Counted from the stretch's first letter, positions 32,173 through 42,210 are shown. The stretch is 64,000 bases of DNA from JARIHD01 sp041743655 (GCA_041743655.1 JBGTMJ010000004.1:13892-77891); one strand, 5' to 3'. The notes: generated by a model not told the origin, from the sequence alone. Made by a program: numbers and translations.

Positions 32173-33252
32173 CTATCCCCTCATTAACCTATCAAGTTCA
32201 TCCAGGTCCACAGCGTAGTTACGCGCTTCATCATAGCTAATATGGCCATTATGCACCATCGACGCTAACGTCTTGTCCATAGATTGCATGCCAAACTCGG
32301 CACCTGTTTGTATAACGGCCTCCAACTGGTGGGTCTTGCCTTCACGAATAATATTACGCACAGCTGGCGTAGCTACCAGAATTTCGGCTGCAGCCTGGCG
32401 TCCACCACCGATAGCCGGTATAAGGCGTTGGGAGCAAATAGCCATAAGGATGTTGGATAGCTGGGAACGGATCTGGGGCTGTTGGTGTGGCGGAAAAACA
32501 TCAATCATACGGTCAATACTTTGGGCCGCAGAGTTGGTGTGCAAAGTCGCAAATACTAAGTGTCCGGTTTCGGCAATGGTAATAGCCGAGGCAATCGTTT
32601 CAAGATCACGCATCTCACCGATTAAAACAACATCCGGGTCTTCGCGCAGTGCAGAACGCAAAGCAGCCGAAAATGAGTACGTGTCATAGTGGACTTCGCG
32701 CTGGACAATAACTGACTTTTTGGAGCGGTGCGTATATTCTATAGGGTCCTCTATAGTAATAATGTGTTCACCCCTCTCCACATTGATCTTATGGATCATG
32801 GCTGCCAGCGTCGTCGACTTACCAGAGCCAGTAGGGCCGGTAACAAGCACCAGCCCACGTGGATAGTTGGCAAACTTGTCGATTATCGGGGGCAAACCAA
32901 GCTGCTCAATCGTCAATATCTCGTTAGTAATCAGACGTAAGGCGGCGGCCACGTTGCCGCGTTCATGAAAGGCATTCACACGGAAACGCCCAAGATCACC
33001 GAAAGCAAAACTAAAGTCAAACTCTTTGTCTTTTAGTAAAATTTGCTTCTGATCTTCGTCGAGGATAGCGAATACCAACGTTTCGACAGCCTCGTCAGTA
33101 AGTACATCAGCGCCAGAAACGGGTAAAAGTGTTCCATCAACACGTAGCATCGGCGGCAAGCCCACCTGTAAATGAAGGTCAGACGCCTTCTTCTTGACGA
33201 CTTCTTCCAAAAGTACTTCGATCCTTGGCTGTCCCTGCATTGTTTCGTCCAC
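32173..33252 (-). CDS. pilT: Pilus retraction ATPase PilT
   Basis: A 359-residue motor with Walker A VTGPTGSGKSTTLAAMI, Asp box EDPIEYTHRSK, Walker B DPDVVLIGEMRD, His box ATLHTNSAAQSIDRMI, and the retraction signature region near HQLEAVIQTGAEFGMQSMDK. Its presence means the pilus can be retracted, allowing twitching or DNA uptake. Confidence 0.95.
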   Translation of the reverse strand: MDETMQGQPRIEVLLEEVVKKKASDLHLQVGLPPMLRVDGTLLPVSGADVLTDEAVETLVFAILDEDQKQILLKDKEFDFSFAFGDLGRFRVNAFHERGNVAAALRLITNEILTIEQLGLPPIIDKFANYPRGLVLVTGPTGSGKSTTLAAMIHKINVERGEHIITIEDPIEYTHRSKKSVIVQREVHYDTYSFSAALRSALREDPDVVLIGEMRDLETIASAITIAETGHLVFATLHTNSAAQSIDRMIDVFPPHQQPQIRSQLSNILMAICSQRLIPAIGGGRQAAAEILVATPAVRNIIREGKTHQLEAVIQTGAEFGMQSMDKTLASMVHNGHISYDEARNYAVDLDELDRLMRG

Positions 33253-33271
33253 CCTTATTCTTTAACTTTCC

Positions 33272-35089
33272 TTATGCGCTGTCTGAAGCAGCCACACGGT
33301 TAACTTCTGCTAAAGTCGTACGGCCGGCCAACACCTTAAGATAGCCGTCCTCACGCATCGTTACCATGCCCTGCTCCTGTGCAACTTTTTGAATCTCTGC
33401 GCTGGTAGACCGCTCAAGGATAAGTTGTTGTATCTCTGGTGTTATATTGAACACCTCGTAGATACCCATTCTGCCCTTATAGCCCCCGGGCGCTTCAGGA
33501 CTGTCTTTGCCCTTGTTTAAAGTATAAGCGTTTTGTACCGCCAGTGGCAAGCTCTCGTAGCCAAGATCTTCGGCGGCTTTCTCTATTTCCTCTGTGGTCT
33601 TGGGTAGTAAATGAGATATTGTCGACCGTATTGCCTCAGTTTCTACCTTATCCGACTGGTATGTCTCAAAGTTGGTGCCTATGCGCCTGACTAAACGCTG
33701 GCCAATCACGGTGCGTACTGTCGAGGCAATCAGGAACGGTTCAATCTTCATATCTAACAAACGGGGCAATATTCCGGCTGCCGAGTTGGTGTGGAGCGTG
33801 CTAAAAACTAAGTGGCCGGTCAAGGCCGCTTGCACAGCCAGCTCGGCGGTCTCCCGGTCACGGATCTCCCCGACCATTACCACATCCGGGTCCTGACGCA
33901 ATATAGAGCGCAAGCCATTTGCGAAAGTCAGCCCAACTTCAGCGTTGACCTGAATCTGGTTTATACCATCCATCTTGTACTCAACCGGATCTTCCAGGGT
34001 GACTATATTGATAGCGTCACTCTTTACTTCTTGCAGTAATGAGTACAACGAGGTTGACTTGCCAGAACCTGTAGGACCAGACGTCAGCACCATACCGCTT
34101 GATGTCTTGATGCCCTGGCGTATGGTGCGAAGCGCCCGGCCAGTGAAACCCATGTCCTCAAGCTTGAGGCTCGTGCCCGTCTTGTCGAGTAGACGGATGA
34201 CTACCTGTTCGCCCCATATGACAGGCGAGATGGCGATACGCAGGTCAATCATTCTACCCGCAGAGCCTATACTGAATTCACCATCCTGCGGAATACGGTG
34301 TTCATCAATTTTGAGATTGGACAGGATCTTGATGCGCGAGACCAGCGGCGGTTCTGTACTCTTAGGTAGACGTAATATCTCCCGTAATATGCCATCTATA
34401 CGACACCGGATCTTCAGAGAGTTTTGCAACGGCTCTATGTGCACATCACTAGCACCGTTCTTAGCAGCATATTCAAGTATGGTAGAAAGTACCTTGCTGA
34501 TTGGTGAGTCTTGGACAATGGTCTTAATATTTTTGCTATCAGCGCTAACCCTAGTATCGGCTTTCCTATCTGCAGATTCCTTTTCGACCGCAGCCGCGGC
34601 GGCTGTGTCCATATCGCCGATGTCTCCAACGACCTGGCTGGAAATATTTACCTGATACTGCTTTAAGACAGCACGTATACCGGATTCGCTTGCGGCATAG
34701 ACCTTAAGCGGCCGGCCAATCTTGTTAGATAAGAAATCGACAGCCTGCACATTGTCTGCGTCGAGCATAGCTACAACCAAACGGTTTTGCATTTCGCCTA
34801 AAGGGACGGCCATGTACCGCTCGGCAACCTCTGGGGGTAAAAGATCTAGTACTTCAACAGGGATATGCGCACTACTAAGATTCACATAGGGGACTCTGGT
34901 CACATGGGCAATTGTCTTAGCGAGCGTCTCGTCAGGCACAAGGCCGCTGGTCATGAGAAAACTGAGGAAAGGTGTATTCTCTTTTTCGGCCTTAACTTTA
35001 AGTTCAAAGAGTTTGTCACTAGACAGTACACCATCTTTAACCAGAGTATCCTCGACCTGCTTTTGTGTGGCAGTAGACAAAACGCTCAT
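33272..35089 (-). CDS. pilB: Pilus extension ATPase PilB
   Basis: A 605-residue GspE/PilB protein: an N-terminal GSPII_E domain (residues 1-150), then Walker A TSGPTGSGKSTSLYSLL, Asp box LEDPVEYKMDGINQIQV, Walker B DPDVVMVGEIRDRET and His box STLHTNSAAGILPRLLDM. The tetra-Cys zinc motif of many GspE proteins is missing: the region after VIGQRLVRRIGTNF has no Cys. Confidence 0.95.
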   Translation of the reverse strand: MSVLSTATQKQVEDTLVKDGVLSSDKLFELKVKAEKENTPFLSFLMTSGLVPDETLAKTIAHVTRVPYVNLSSAHIPVEVLDLLPPEVAERYMAVPLGEMQNRLVVAMLDADNVQAVDFLSNKIGRPLKVYAASESGIRAVLKQYQVNISSQVVGDIGDMDTAAAAAVEKESADRKADTRVSADSKNIKTIVQDSPISKVLSTILEYAAKNGASDVHIEPLQNSLKIRCRIDGILREILRLPKSTEPPLVSRIKILSNLKIDEHRIPQDGEFSIGSAGRMIDLRIAISPVIWGEQVVIRLLDKTGTSLKLEDMGFTGRALRTIRQGIKTSSGMVLTSGPTGSGKSTSLYSLLQEVKSDAINIVTLEDPVEYKMDGINQIQVNAEVGLTFANGLRSILRQDPDVVMVGEIRDRETAELAVQAALTGHLVFSTLHTNSAAGILPRLLDMKIEPFLIASTVRTVIGQRLVRRIGTNFETYQSDKVETEAIRSTISHLLPKTTEEIEKAAEDLGYESLPLAVQNAYTLNKGKDSPEAPGGYKGRMGIYEVFNITPEIQQLILERSTSAEIQKVAQEQGMVTMREDGYLKVLAGRTTLAEVNRVAASDSA

Positions 35090-35113
35090 AAGGCTACTAT
35101 AGTCCTTAGTTGC

Positions 35114-35362
35114 CTATTGTGAGCCGGCAAATGGGTTAGGATTATTACTATCACCAATTCCTATAAGCTGCGTTGGGTTTATGGAATTAGTGTTAAAGTA
35201 CAGTGCGCTCGGCAGTGAAAAGTCCGAGGTAATGACATCTACTACTTCCGCCTTTTGCTTGCGGTCGGCAGGACGCTCAAACACCCATCTGGAGAGCAGA
35301 AAAGACACCACGCCACTCACGAACACCAGAGCTATTATTAACCCTATGTCTTTTTGTTTCAT
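35114..35362 (-). CDS. Small membrane protein of the pilus operon
   Basis: An 82-residue protein with one N-terminal helix (IGLIIALVFVSGVVSFLLS) and a polar outside tail rich in Asn and Ser. It overlaps the PilO-like gene by 4 bases and takes the place where PilP or similar would be. It lacks a lipobox and is not recognisable as PilP. Confidence 0.7.
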   Translation of the reverse strand: MKQKDIGLIIALVFVSGVVSFLLSRWVFERPADRKQKAEVVDVITSDFSLPSALYFNTNSINPTQLIGIGDSNNPNPFAGSQ

Positions 35363-36033
35363 TTCACCACCTCAGTCTTAATGTTAAGGCTTCTCTCCGG
35401 CTGGTAAAAAGTTTGTGCGTCAATAGTGGCGGTCATGCTGCCCTCGCTACCAGACAACTCAACCTTCTGTACCTGGAACGGACGGATAGAACGCTCCAGC
35501 GAGTCGACAAAACCTTTAATCGAGTCGTAAGATCCGGCAACCTGTACCTGGAACGGCATTGCAATGGGTGAAGGGGTGGCGTTTTGCTTTGCGGCTGCCT
35601 GCCCCAGTTCGTCATCGGTACCACTAATGCCTACAATGGCTAAACCTTGGCTCGTTACTAATTTCTCTATACTCGTAGTCAGTGCCGGAAAATCATACTT
35701 ACTAGGCAGCGCGTCCAGTATGATTTTGGCGTTATCGCCGTCTTTGTCGCCAGTACCAACCGGGTTACCTCCCAGAACGTTTTGCGGCGTACCTACAAAT
35801 GCCTTGTAGGATGCCACCAAGCCAGTGCGGGCGTTAAGATCGCCTTTAAGTGTAGTTAATGCTTTTTTCTTAGCGGCGATAACGCGATTCTGGTAGGAAG
35901 CCTGGGTAATAAGAGACTTCGAAGCAATGCCGCAAAATACTATTACAAAGGCCGTAACAGCCGTAGCAAACACCATTGTGCTATTAGCCTTTGTTATGAG
36001 AGCCCGTTTGGTAAATGAAGCTGTTTTTGCCAT
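35359..36033 (-). CDS. pilO: PilO-like pilus alignment protein
   Basis: A 224-residue bitopic protein: a short cytoplasmic tail, one helix (STMVFATAVTAFVIVFCGIA), a coiled segment and a ferredoxin-like fold (IAMPFQVQVAGSYDSIKGFVDSLERSIRPFQVQKVEL). PilN and PilO form dimers that link PilM to the platform. Confidence 0.8.
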   Translation of the reverse strand: MAKTASFTKRALITKANSTMVFATAVTAFVIVFCGIASKSLITQASYQNRVIAAKKKALTTLKGDLNARTGLVASYKAFVGTPQNVLGGNPVGTGDKDGDNAKIILDALPSKYDFPALTTSIEKLVTSQGLAIVGISGTDDELGQAAAKQNATPSPIAMPFQVQVAGSYDSIKGFVDSLERSIRPFQVQKVELSGSEGSMTATIDAQTFYQPERSLNIKTEVVK

Positions 36034-36036
36034 TGC

Positions 36037-36714
36037 CTATTGCCCCCCCACGCCTTGTTGGAACAATGCGGTAGGTTTAGCCACCTCGGACCGCGTACTA
36101 ATAATCTGAGGGACTGTTAAGCTTGCCTTCTTGGTGCCTACAAATATGCTTGAGTCAAAGCTAAGTGAAATATCGTAAGTAGCGTTTTTGTCGTTGCGGC
36201 TAAATGCTGATAGGACTACGTTTGTGAATGCTGGCTTCTGAGCAGACTCGCCCTCAATACTATAGTTGGTAAACTTCAGGGTGTCAGCATAGGTATTGAC
36301 AGCGGCCAGGCCATTGGCAGCGCCCGATACAGTCATAGTGTGGCTCGCAAAATCTATATTAGACTTGGCAATGGTTACATCAATCGGCGTAATCTGGGAC
36401 AAGTACGCATAGAGCCTGGAAGATGCGACTTTTTCATCGTGCAGATTAGGCAAAGTCTTTAACTGGCTCTGAACGGTAAGTACCTTATTAAGATCCTTGG
36501 TGTTCTTAAGTTCGGTGCTTGCTACTTTTATGTCACGGTTAAGGTCACTGAGCGTTTTCTTCTGTACGCCATACACTACGGAGAGCGACAACACGAATAC
36601 CACGACAGCTACAACGCTCGCAAGAATAGCAGCCAAGACGACCAAATGCTGTTGCCTTCTAGCTTTTAGATAGTCAACTTTAATATCCGGCAATAGGTTA
36701 AATTGAATTGTCAT
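36037..36714 (-). CDS. pilN: PilN-like pilus alignment protein
   Basis: A 225-residue protein starting MTIQFNLLPDIKVDYLKARR, the conserved PilN N-terminus (INLLP-type) that binds PilM, followed by a single helix (LVVLAAILASVVAVVVFVLSL), a coiled coil and a beta domain. It overlaps pilM by 4 bases. Confidence 0.85.
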   Translation of the reverse strand: MTIQFNLLPDIKVDYLKARRQQHLVVLAAILASVVAVVVFVLSLSVVYGVQKKTLSDLNRDIKVASTELKNTKDLNKVLTVQSQLKTLPNLHDEKVASSRLYAYLSQITPIDVTIAKSNIDFASHTMTVSGAANGLAAVNTYADTLKFTNYSIEGESAQKPAFTNVVLSAFSRNDKNATYDISLSFDSSIFVGTKKASLTVPQIISTRSEVAKPTALFQQGVGGQ

Positions 36715-37754
36715 TCCATTCTCTCCGCAAGACCGGCGGCAACGCCAAAGTGATTAGACACAGCCAGCAATTCGTTCTGACGGTCAGGAGAGAACGAGAT
36801 GTTACGCCATGCGTTCCCAATCTCAACCTCAATGCCAAACTTATTAGCAAGATACAGTGGAAATTCCGGCAAGGCTGAGGCGCCGCCAGTCACTATAATG
36901 CGGCTAACGTGCTGGTCCTCACCATAACGGCTTTGAAAGAATTTGATAGACTTGTCGATTTCTCCTGTCAGTATATCTAAGGTGCTGATAATAGCATCGT
37001 GGATCCGGCCCTCAAGCTTATCTTTTCCAAGACCAAATTTGAACACGAACTGCCGGGCCTGCTTTTCCTCTATGTTTAAGTTCTGTGATGCTGATCGAAT
37101 AATGGCCTCCGCGCCAGTAGGTATGGACCGTGTCAGTCGTGGCGCTCCATTGGTAGTGATTACAATGTCGGTGCTCCTGCTGCCAATGTCTAACACCATC
37201 TGCGGACCAGACTCATCCTGCGCTATCAAAGCCCTGGTGAGTGCCAGATTATCGGGTTCAAAAGCAATAACTTCCAAGCCTATGGACTCCAGCATATCCA
37301 AGCGCTGCTCTACAAAATCATTCTCAACACTGGAAAGCAGAATCTCTACTTTGGTTTTGTCCTTTGGCGAGTCGCCAATAACCGCCCAGTCTATTTTTGA
37401 CTTATCCAAAGGAGTAGGTATAAGTGACTCAGCCTGGTAGCGAATGGCTTTGGCAAGCTCTCCAGATGGTAAGCGGTCAAAGTCCACTACTGCCGTAAAC
37501 ACTCTTTGCGAAGGAATGCCAACTGCAACACTGCGAGTTGACATGTGAGCCTGTTTGAACAGTTCTTGTATTGCCTGTGCCAATTTCTGCTGATCGGCTT
37601 TAGAGTCGCTCAATACAAGCTTGCTATCTACTGGCACATAGGCGTATTTGACCAAAGTTTTGACTGAACCACTCCCGTGCAATTCAACCAGCCGTACCGC
37701 TGTAGTGCCGATGTCAAGACCGAAAAATGCTGAAACCCCACTCAGTAAACTCAT
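36711..37754 (-). CDS. pilM: PilM, actin-like pilus assembly ATPase
   Basis: A 347-residue actin-fold protein with FFGLDIGTTAVRLVEL at the start (phosphate 1), MVLDIGSRSTDIVIT (phosphate 2) and SRIIVTGGASALPEFPLYLA (adenosine loop). It is cytoplasmic and binds the PilN tail. Confidence 0.94.
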   Translation of the reverse strand: MSLLSGVSAFFGLDIGTTAVRLVELHGSGSVKTLVKYAYVPVDSKLVLSDSKADQQKLAQAIQELFKQAHMSTRSVAVGIPSQRVFTAVVDFDRLPSGELAKAIRYQAESLIPTPLDKSKIDWAVIGDSPKDKTKVEILLSSVENDFVEQRLDMLESIGLEVIAFEPDNLALTRALIAQDESGPQMVLDIGSRSTDIVITTNGAPRLTRSIPTGAEAIIRSASQNLNIEEKQARQFVFKFGLGKDKLEGRIHDAIISTLDILTGEIDKSIKFFQSRYGEDQHVSRIIVTGGASALPEFPLYLANKFGIEVEIGNAWRNISFSPDRQNELLAVSNHFGVAAGLAERME

Positions 37755-37802
37755 ATTGCTTAAATTATAGCATAAACACTATCGTCAAACGCAACACTGT
37801 TT

Positions 37803-39986
37803 TTACAAAACCGGCGGCAAACTAGTAATGGCATCATAACTGTCGACTGGAATATCGGCTGGTTGGGCTAGCCAGAGTGAGGGGTTAAAGTTAAAGACCT
37901 CTGCAGGATCAGTGAGGTAGAGGCTACCAGAGGTGCGCAAGAACTCAACGCTATTGGCTATAAAGGAACCATTAATGGTAAGTTTTTTATTGCAATCGGT
38001 GTAAAAGGAGGGACTGGTTTGGTTTATTGGCGCAGCAGTAGTGGCACAGGTATAGATGGTACCGCCAGAATCATCGGCGGGAGTCGTGGCATCAGCACCA
38101 GGATCCTTCTGGGCAATATAGATGCCATCGAGACGAATGACATCCTTGTCTATGTAGATGTTGCCACGGACGACTACTTGGAAAAGAGGTATGTGGTCGA
38201 TGTCCATGGTATCTGGATACTGGATATTACCTTTAATGTACAGATCACCATCAACGTAGATAGTTATTCTCTTCGCTGCGCCTACTTTGCCACCAGGATT
38301 GCCACCAGTTAGAGTGATATTGCCACTGGGTGGTGCATAGATACCATTCATAGCATTGACGTTGGCTGGCAGAGTAGAGTTCGTACCTGAGGTCGGCTTT
38401 TTGCCATAATAGTCAGCGATACAGGGTAACGCGCCACCAAAATTACCGCCGAATGTGCCGGCAGGGATTGGGTTATTGGCAAATGACAGGCCGGTTGGGG
38501 CTGGTGCACCGCCAGGAGGGCTGCTTTGGGCACTGGCAAAGTCAGTAATAGCACCCAGGGCATAGACGGCATACTGGGCACCGGCACCGGCATAGGTGGC
38601 GTCTCGTTTGTTCCAGGCTGCTATGGCAGCGCTGGGGTTAGACGTACAGTTGCCCGTATCTGGTTCTGTTTCCAAGCCACTGCCTGCGACTACGTCACCA
38701 CCATTGACTTTGAGGTAGGGTTTGGCGACGACGTAGATACAGGTTTCCACAGCTACCTCAGCTGGTTGGCCTTGGGCAGGAGTGAATCCAGCTTTAGAGC
38801 TTGCTGGAGCAACAGAGAAAGATCTACAGTAAGTGCGATTAAAAGGGACATTAGCTATAGTATCTGAAGATACGGGCAACACGGGCTGAGGAGTGCCGCC
38901 AGGCGGGACCGAGGGCAAACAGCCTGGTGGGGGACCACTGGGAGATGGAGCACTAACGGCTTGGCTATAGCCAATTTGCTCTCTGGACCCTGCTTTACAA
39001 GTCGTATTTTCAGAAGGATTCAGACCAGTATTTCGGATACTATAGTCAAAACGGATAGTGTCACCTTGCTGGGCGATGGTTCCAGTACTACTTGAACCAT
39101 CGGGGCTGGTAACAGTTGTGGTAACCACTGGCTTTAGATTCCATTCGGGATCCGCTTTGGCTAATTCCGAATACCAATTGCGCGGATTGGCACAAATAAG
39201 CTTTATCTGGAACAATAAGCCTCCAGCGGTATCACGTATCTCCATTACTTCTTCAGGCGGTCCGCTAACGTCTAGGCCACTGCTGTTGCACGCGCCAGGT
39301 TTAAGTTGCCCTTTGTCATCATATCCGGCCAGACCATAGTACAAATCATCGCGCCCGCCACCAGAATTATTATTACCAAGCCTATAGAAAACAGTTGGTT
39401 CACCACACCGCAAGTATACATTAGGCACATACCACGAAATACTCCCATGTGTGCCTCGGGAAACGGGACGGCCATTAACAGGCGGGCAAGCACTATTGTA
39501 GCCACCACCACAAATATCACCGTAGTAGAACAGACGCTTTTTGAAATCATCAATAACTGATTGTGGATAATCCGAACCGCTGCCGTTATCCGGTGTATTG
39601 GGAACACCCATGTATGTGTTGCCTGTCATCGCGCTAATAAAAAATTTAGCAGTTGTGAGCCTGCGATAACCCTGCGCACCGTTAGGGCATAACGGGGGAT
39701 TTGTAGTTATATAGTAATGACACATAATAAAATCTGTGAATTCCTGTACAGTATCAACACTACTTGGTATACCGCCAGGTATCATATTCTCACCGAGAGA
39801 TTGGTTGTCTGGCAGAGTCTTGAAGTAACCGCAATCCATTGGGCGGCTTCCCCAGAAGGGAGGACTGGCTACCCGTCCTGAACAGCTAGCTGCGCTTACA
39901 ACTTGGACAAGAGGGATACTCACAAGACTGGCAACGTACATCAGTGCCGATATGGCCAATATAGATTTTCTTGCAGTTGTACCCAT
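37803..39986 (-). CDS. Large secreted protein of the pilus operon
   Basis: A 727-residue protein with a signal peptide (RKSILAISALMYVASLVSIPL, cleavage after VVSA). It has about 20 Cys, many in pairs likely to form disulfides (CGGGYNSACPPV, CTSNPSAA), Pro-rich spacers, and a C-terminal half with repeated strand patterns (NITLTGGNPGG, ITIYVDGDLYIKGNIQ, VVVRGNIYIDKDVIRLDGIYI) suggesting a beta-helix. It sits directly upstream of pilM with a 48-base gap. A pilus-tip adhesin or surface protein is the best guess; there is no PilY1 match that I can see. Confidence 0.65.
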   Translation of the reverse strand: MGTTARKSILAISALMYVASLVSIPLVQVVSAASCSGRVASPPFWGSRPMDCGYFKTLPDNQSLGENMIPGGIPSSVDTVQEFTDFIMCHYYITTNPPLCPNGAQGYRRLTTAKFFISAMTGNTYMGVPNTPDNGSGSDYPQSVIDDFKKRLFYYGDICGGGYNSACPPVNGRPVSRGTHGSISWYVPNVYLRCGEPTVFYRLGNNNSGGGRDDLYYGLAGYDDKGQLKPGACNSSGLDVSGPPEEVMEIRDTAGGLLFQIKLICANPRNWYSELAKADPEWNLKPVVTTTVTSPDGSSSTGTIAQQGDTIRFDYSIRNTGLNPSENTTCKAGSREQIGYSQAVSAPSPSGPPPGCLPSVPPGGTPQPVLPVSSDTIANVPFNRTYCRSFSVAPASSKAGFTPAQGQPAEVAVETCIYVVAKPYLKVNGGDVVAGSGLETEPDTGNCTSNPSAAIAAWNKRDATYAGAGAQYAVYALGAITDFASAQSSPPGGAPAPTGLSFANNPIPAGTFGGNFGGALPCIADYYGKKPTSGTNSTLPANVNAMNGIYAPPSGNITLTGGNPGGKVGAAKRITIYVDGDLYIKGNIQYPDTMDIDHIPLFQVVVRGNIYIDKDVIRLDGIYIAQKDPGADATTPADDSGGTIYTCATTAAPINQTSPSFYTDCNKKLTINGSFIANSVEFLRTSGSLYLTDPAEVFNFNPSLWLAQPADIPVDSYDAITSLPPVL

Positions 39987-39987
39987 G

Positions 39988-40557
39988 TTATTGTGCCTCT
40001 AAAATTTCTATTTTTGACTGCAGGTCTAAAACAATGTTATTGCCAGTGTTAAAACTGTCTTGCGGGAGAGAACTGTAATAAGCTAAAGCCATCTTATACT
40101 GTTTAAGAGCCTCCTCCTTATTCCCGAGACGATGATAATATGAACCTAAAGGCAGTCCGTCCTGTTTTGCAGTATTGGGATCCAGGCCATGTCTAATATC
40201 GTAATAATGTAATGCCTTAACACCATCTCCAGCGTTCATAGCCGCCGAAGCCAGATAACCGTATAATTCAACCTTTTGCTCTTTGGTCTGAGCTTGTCCA
40301 ATTGCACTTTGTAGCCCCTTGAGTGCTTTATCGTAATTACCGTCATGAGTCTGCGCACCAAATTCTTTGATGACATTGCTGTACGCTGACTCTTTTTGCT
40401 TTTTAGCATTCGTACGAGCGGTATACCACATATAGGAACCGCCGATTACCATAATCAATACGAGCAATAGAATAGCTAATTTGGCCAAACGAAAACTAGA
40501 AAGCCGCTGCCACCATGAGATTCCACCTGTACCAAAACGTGCCGTGCTGTTGTCCAT
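39988..40557 (-). CDS. TPR-like membrane protein, first gene of the pilus cluster
   Basis: A 189-residue protein with an N-terminal helix (LAILLLVLIMVIGGSYMWYTA) and an outside region of TPR-like helix pairs (YDKALKGLQSAIGQAQTKEQK, DGVKALHYYDIRHGLDPNTA, NKEEALKQYKMALAYYSSLP). It stops one base before the large secreted protein starts, so they are tightly coupled. Its place suggests a role in assembling or presenting that protein. Confidence 0.75.
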   Translation of the reverse strand: MDNSTARFGTGGISWWQRLSSFRLAKLAILLLVLIMVIGGSYMWYTARTNAKKQKESAYSNVIKEFGAQTHDGNYDKALKGLQSAIGQAQTKEQKVELYGYLASAAMNAGDGVKALHYYDIRHGLDPNTAKQDGLPLGSYYHRLGNKEEALKQYKMALAYYSSLPQDSFNTGNNIVLDLQSKIEILEAQ

Positions 40558-40715
40558 AGGTATTTGACTACATAGTAAAGCATAAGTAGGTTAGTGTGAA
40601 GGCTTTTCGGCGTATTCAATCTTACATAATACTGGCTATATGCACTGCTGCGTTCACTATATCCCAATGGACATAATCCACACATCTCATAAAGCTCATC
40701 TTTAATGCCATCCTA

Positions 40716-40742
40716 CATAATTAACACTGCACGTTAATTATG
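40716..40742. repeat. Hairpin between the pilus cluster and the MutY-like gene
   Basis: CATAATTAAC and GTTAATTATG form a perfect 10-bp stem with a 7-base loop, 37 bases after the MutY-like stop codon on the minus strand. Without a U run it is a weak terminator candidate. Confidence 0.5.
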
Positions 40743-40778
40743 GGCGCGATACTGTCATCGAGTCACGATACGGTTACG

Positions 40779-41612
40779 TTATACGTGTAACCGATAGTAT
40801 GAGCCTGTATGGTCAATTAATCCTTCGGCCAACAACTGGTCTACTACATCTGGCAAGCGATCATCCACAATCATTTTTTGCATTTGGGTAAGAGTTACGC
40901 TTTTGCTTGTTAACAAGCGTAATACTTGCCCGCGTATCTGGCGCCGTGATCCATCAAAGGTAGTTTGTTTCGTATAACTTGCACTAGTGCGCGACGCATT
41001 ACCAACTGTCTGCTTTACATAGGTGCCATAATCCATAAGCGCCCAGTACCATTCGCGTATCCTGCCATGAAGCAAGCTCGTCTCAATCAACGGTACTATT
41101 TTTGCATCAGGGACACGCTGTTGATCGGCGAAAAAGTGATGAATAAAAACTGTACGAATATTAGTCTCTATAAACACTGCTGGCTCATTGTAAGCGTATG
41201 CCAGTATCGCTCCTGCCGTATTTGGACCAACGCCCGGTAGTGCCACTAAGCCTCTGTATTCCTTAGGCAGACATCCTTTACACTGTTCGACGATAGCCTG
41301 TGCGGTTTGGTGCAAAAACTTTGCCCGCCGGTTATACCCTAACCCACTCCACTTGCGGACCACATCAGAGAGCGACGCAGCAGCCAGACTTTCAAACGAA
41401 GGGAATGTCTTCACAAAATCATTAAACTTAGGCATCACCCGCGACACCTGCGTCTGTTGCAACATAATCTCGGACACTAGAATCTTGTATGGGTTGTAGG
41501 ACCCATCAGGCTCCGGCTGCCGCCACGGTAAATCGTGCCGTCCCTTTCCTTCGTAGTATTGCCAAACTATTTGCCGAAACGATTCCATAGACTGCGCCGC
41601 CATGCAAAGCAC
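40779..41612 (-). CDS. MutY-like adenine DNA glycosylase lacking the Fe-S cluster
   Basis: A 277-residue HhH-GPD protein. EIMLQQTQVSRVMPKF and the helix-hairpin-helix LVALPGVGPNTAGAIL fit MutY, which removes adenine opposite 8-oxoguanine. Two departures stand out. The four C-terminal Fe-S cysteines are absent (the region reads TVGNASRTSASYTKQ), and the catalytic Asp position reads IETNIRTVF, with Glu-Thr instead of Asp-Gly. The C-terminal 8-oxoG recognition domain is also missing. The substrate may therefore differ from that of E. coli MutY. Confidence 0.8.
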   Translation of the reverse strand: MLCMAAQSMESFRQIVWQYYEGKGRHDLPWRQPEPDGSYNPYKILVSEIMLQQTQVSRVMPKFNDFVKTFPSFESLAAASLSDVVRKWSGLGYNRRAKFLHQTAQAIVEQCKGCLPKEYRGLVALPGVGPNTAGAILAYAYNEPAVFIETNIRTVFIHHFFADQQRVPDAKIVPLIETSLLHGRIREWYWALMDYGTYVKQTVGNASRTSASYTKQTTFDGSRRQIRGQVLRLLTSKSVTLTQMQKMIVDDRLPDVVDQLLAEGLIDHTGSYYRLHV

Positions 41613-41739
41613 TGTATCACGTACATAATAACTAATACCACTTACCCTGCCAGGAAGTAAGAGTAGTATCTCTATAGATTTTTGGGGAATTTCCTGTTAT
41701 TTTGCAAGCTTTTATTGTTTTATAGGTATAATTACTCCT

Positions 41740-42204
41740 ATGGGTCAAATTCTTCTCCTGAGTGATCTGGCGATGATTCGCAAGAAACTAGATGGAGTTG
41801 TGCTAATTGGGGGCGTATTTGATGTACTCCATGCTGGCCACATTGAACATTTAGAAGAGGCAAAATCGCTCGGCAATTATCTAATCGTACATGTTGCGAG
41901 CGACAAAAGAGTGGCTAAGAAAAAAGGTAAGGACAGACCCTTCATGCCACAAGAAGACCGTTCAAAAATTCTTGCCGCCATCAGGCACGTCGATTTCGTT
42001 TTTATTGAAGACGTTCCTCACTATGACCGACGAATTATTGACATGTTAAGACCAGATGTTTTAATGCTGAACAGTGAAGCTGCGACAGATGAGATAAAAG
42101 AATATATAGCTACTATTGATAGCGTACTCAGCGTGGTAATTTCCGACGCACCAAAGCGTAATTACTCGTCAAAAATTATAGAAAAATTGAAGCAAAGTAT
42201 CTAA
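41740..42204 (+). CDS. Cytidylyltransferase-family nucleotidyltransferase
   Basis: A 154-residue protein with GVFDVLHAGHIEHLEEAKSLG, the HxGH nucleotide-binding motif, and the C-terminal NYSSKIIEKL pattern (like ISSTxI/R). The family includes glycerol-3-phosphate cytidylyltransferase, RfaE C-domain and FAD synthetase-like enzymes. It joins a nucleotide to a phosphorylated substrate that I cannot name. TATAAT at 41727-41732 puts the transcription start at the ATG, so it is probably leaderless; the ATG at 41773 is an alternative. Confidence 0.85.
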   Translation: MGQILLLSDLAMIRKKLDGVVLIGGVFDVLHAGHIEHLEEAKSLGNYLIVHVASDKRVAKKKGKDRPFMPQEDRSKILAAIRHVDFVFIEDVPHYDRRIIDMLRPDVLMLNSEAATDEIKEYIATIDSVLSVVISDAPKRNYSSKIIEKLKQSI

Positions 42205-42210
42205 TAGGGT

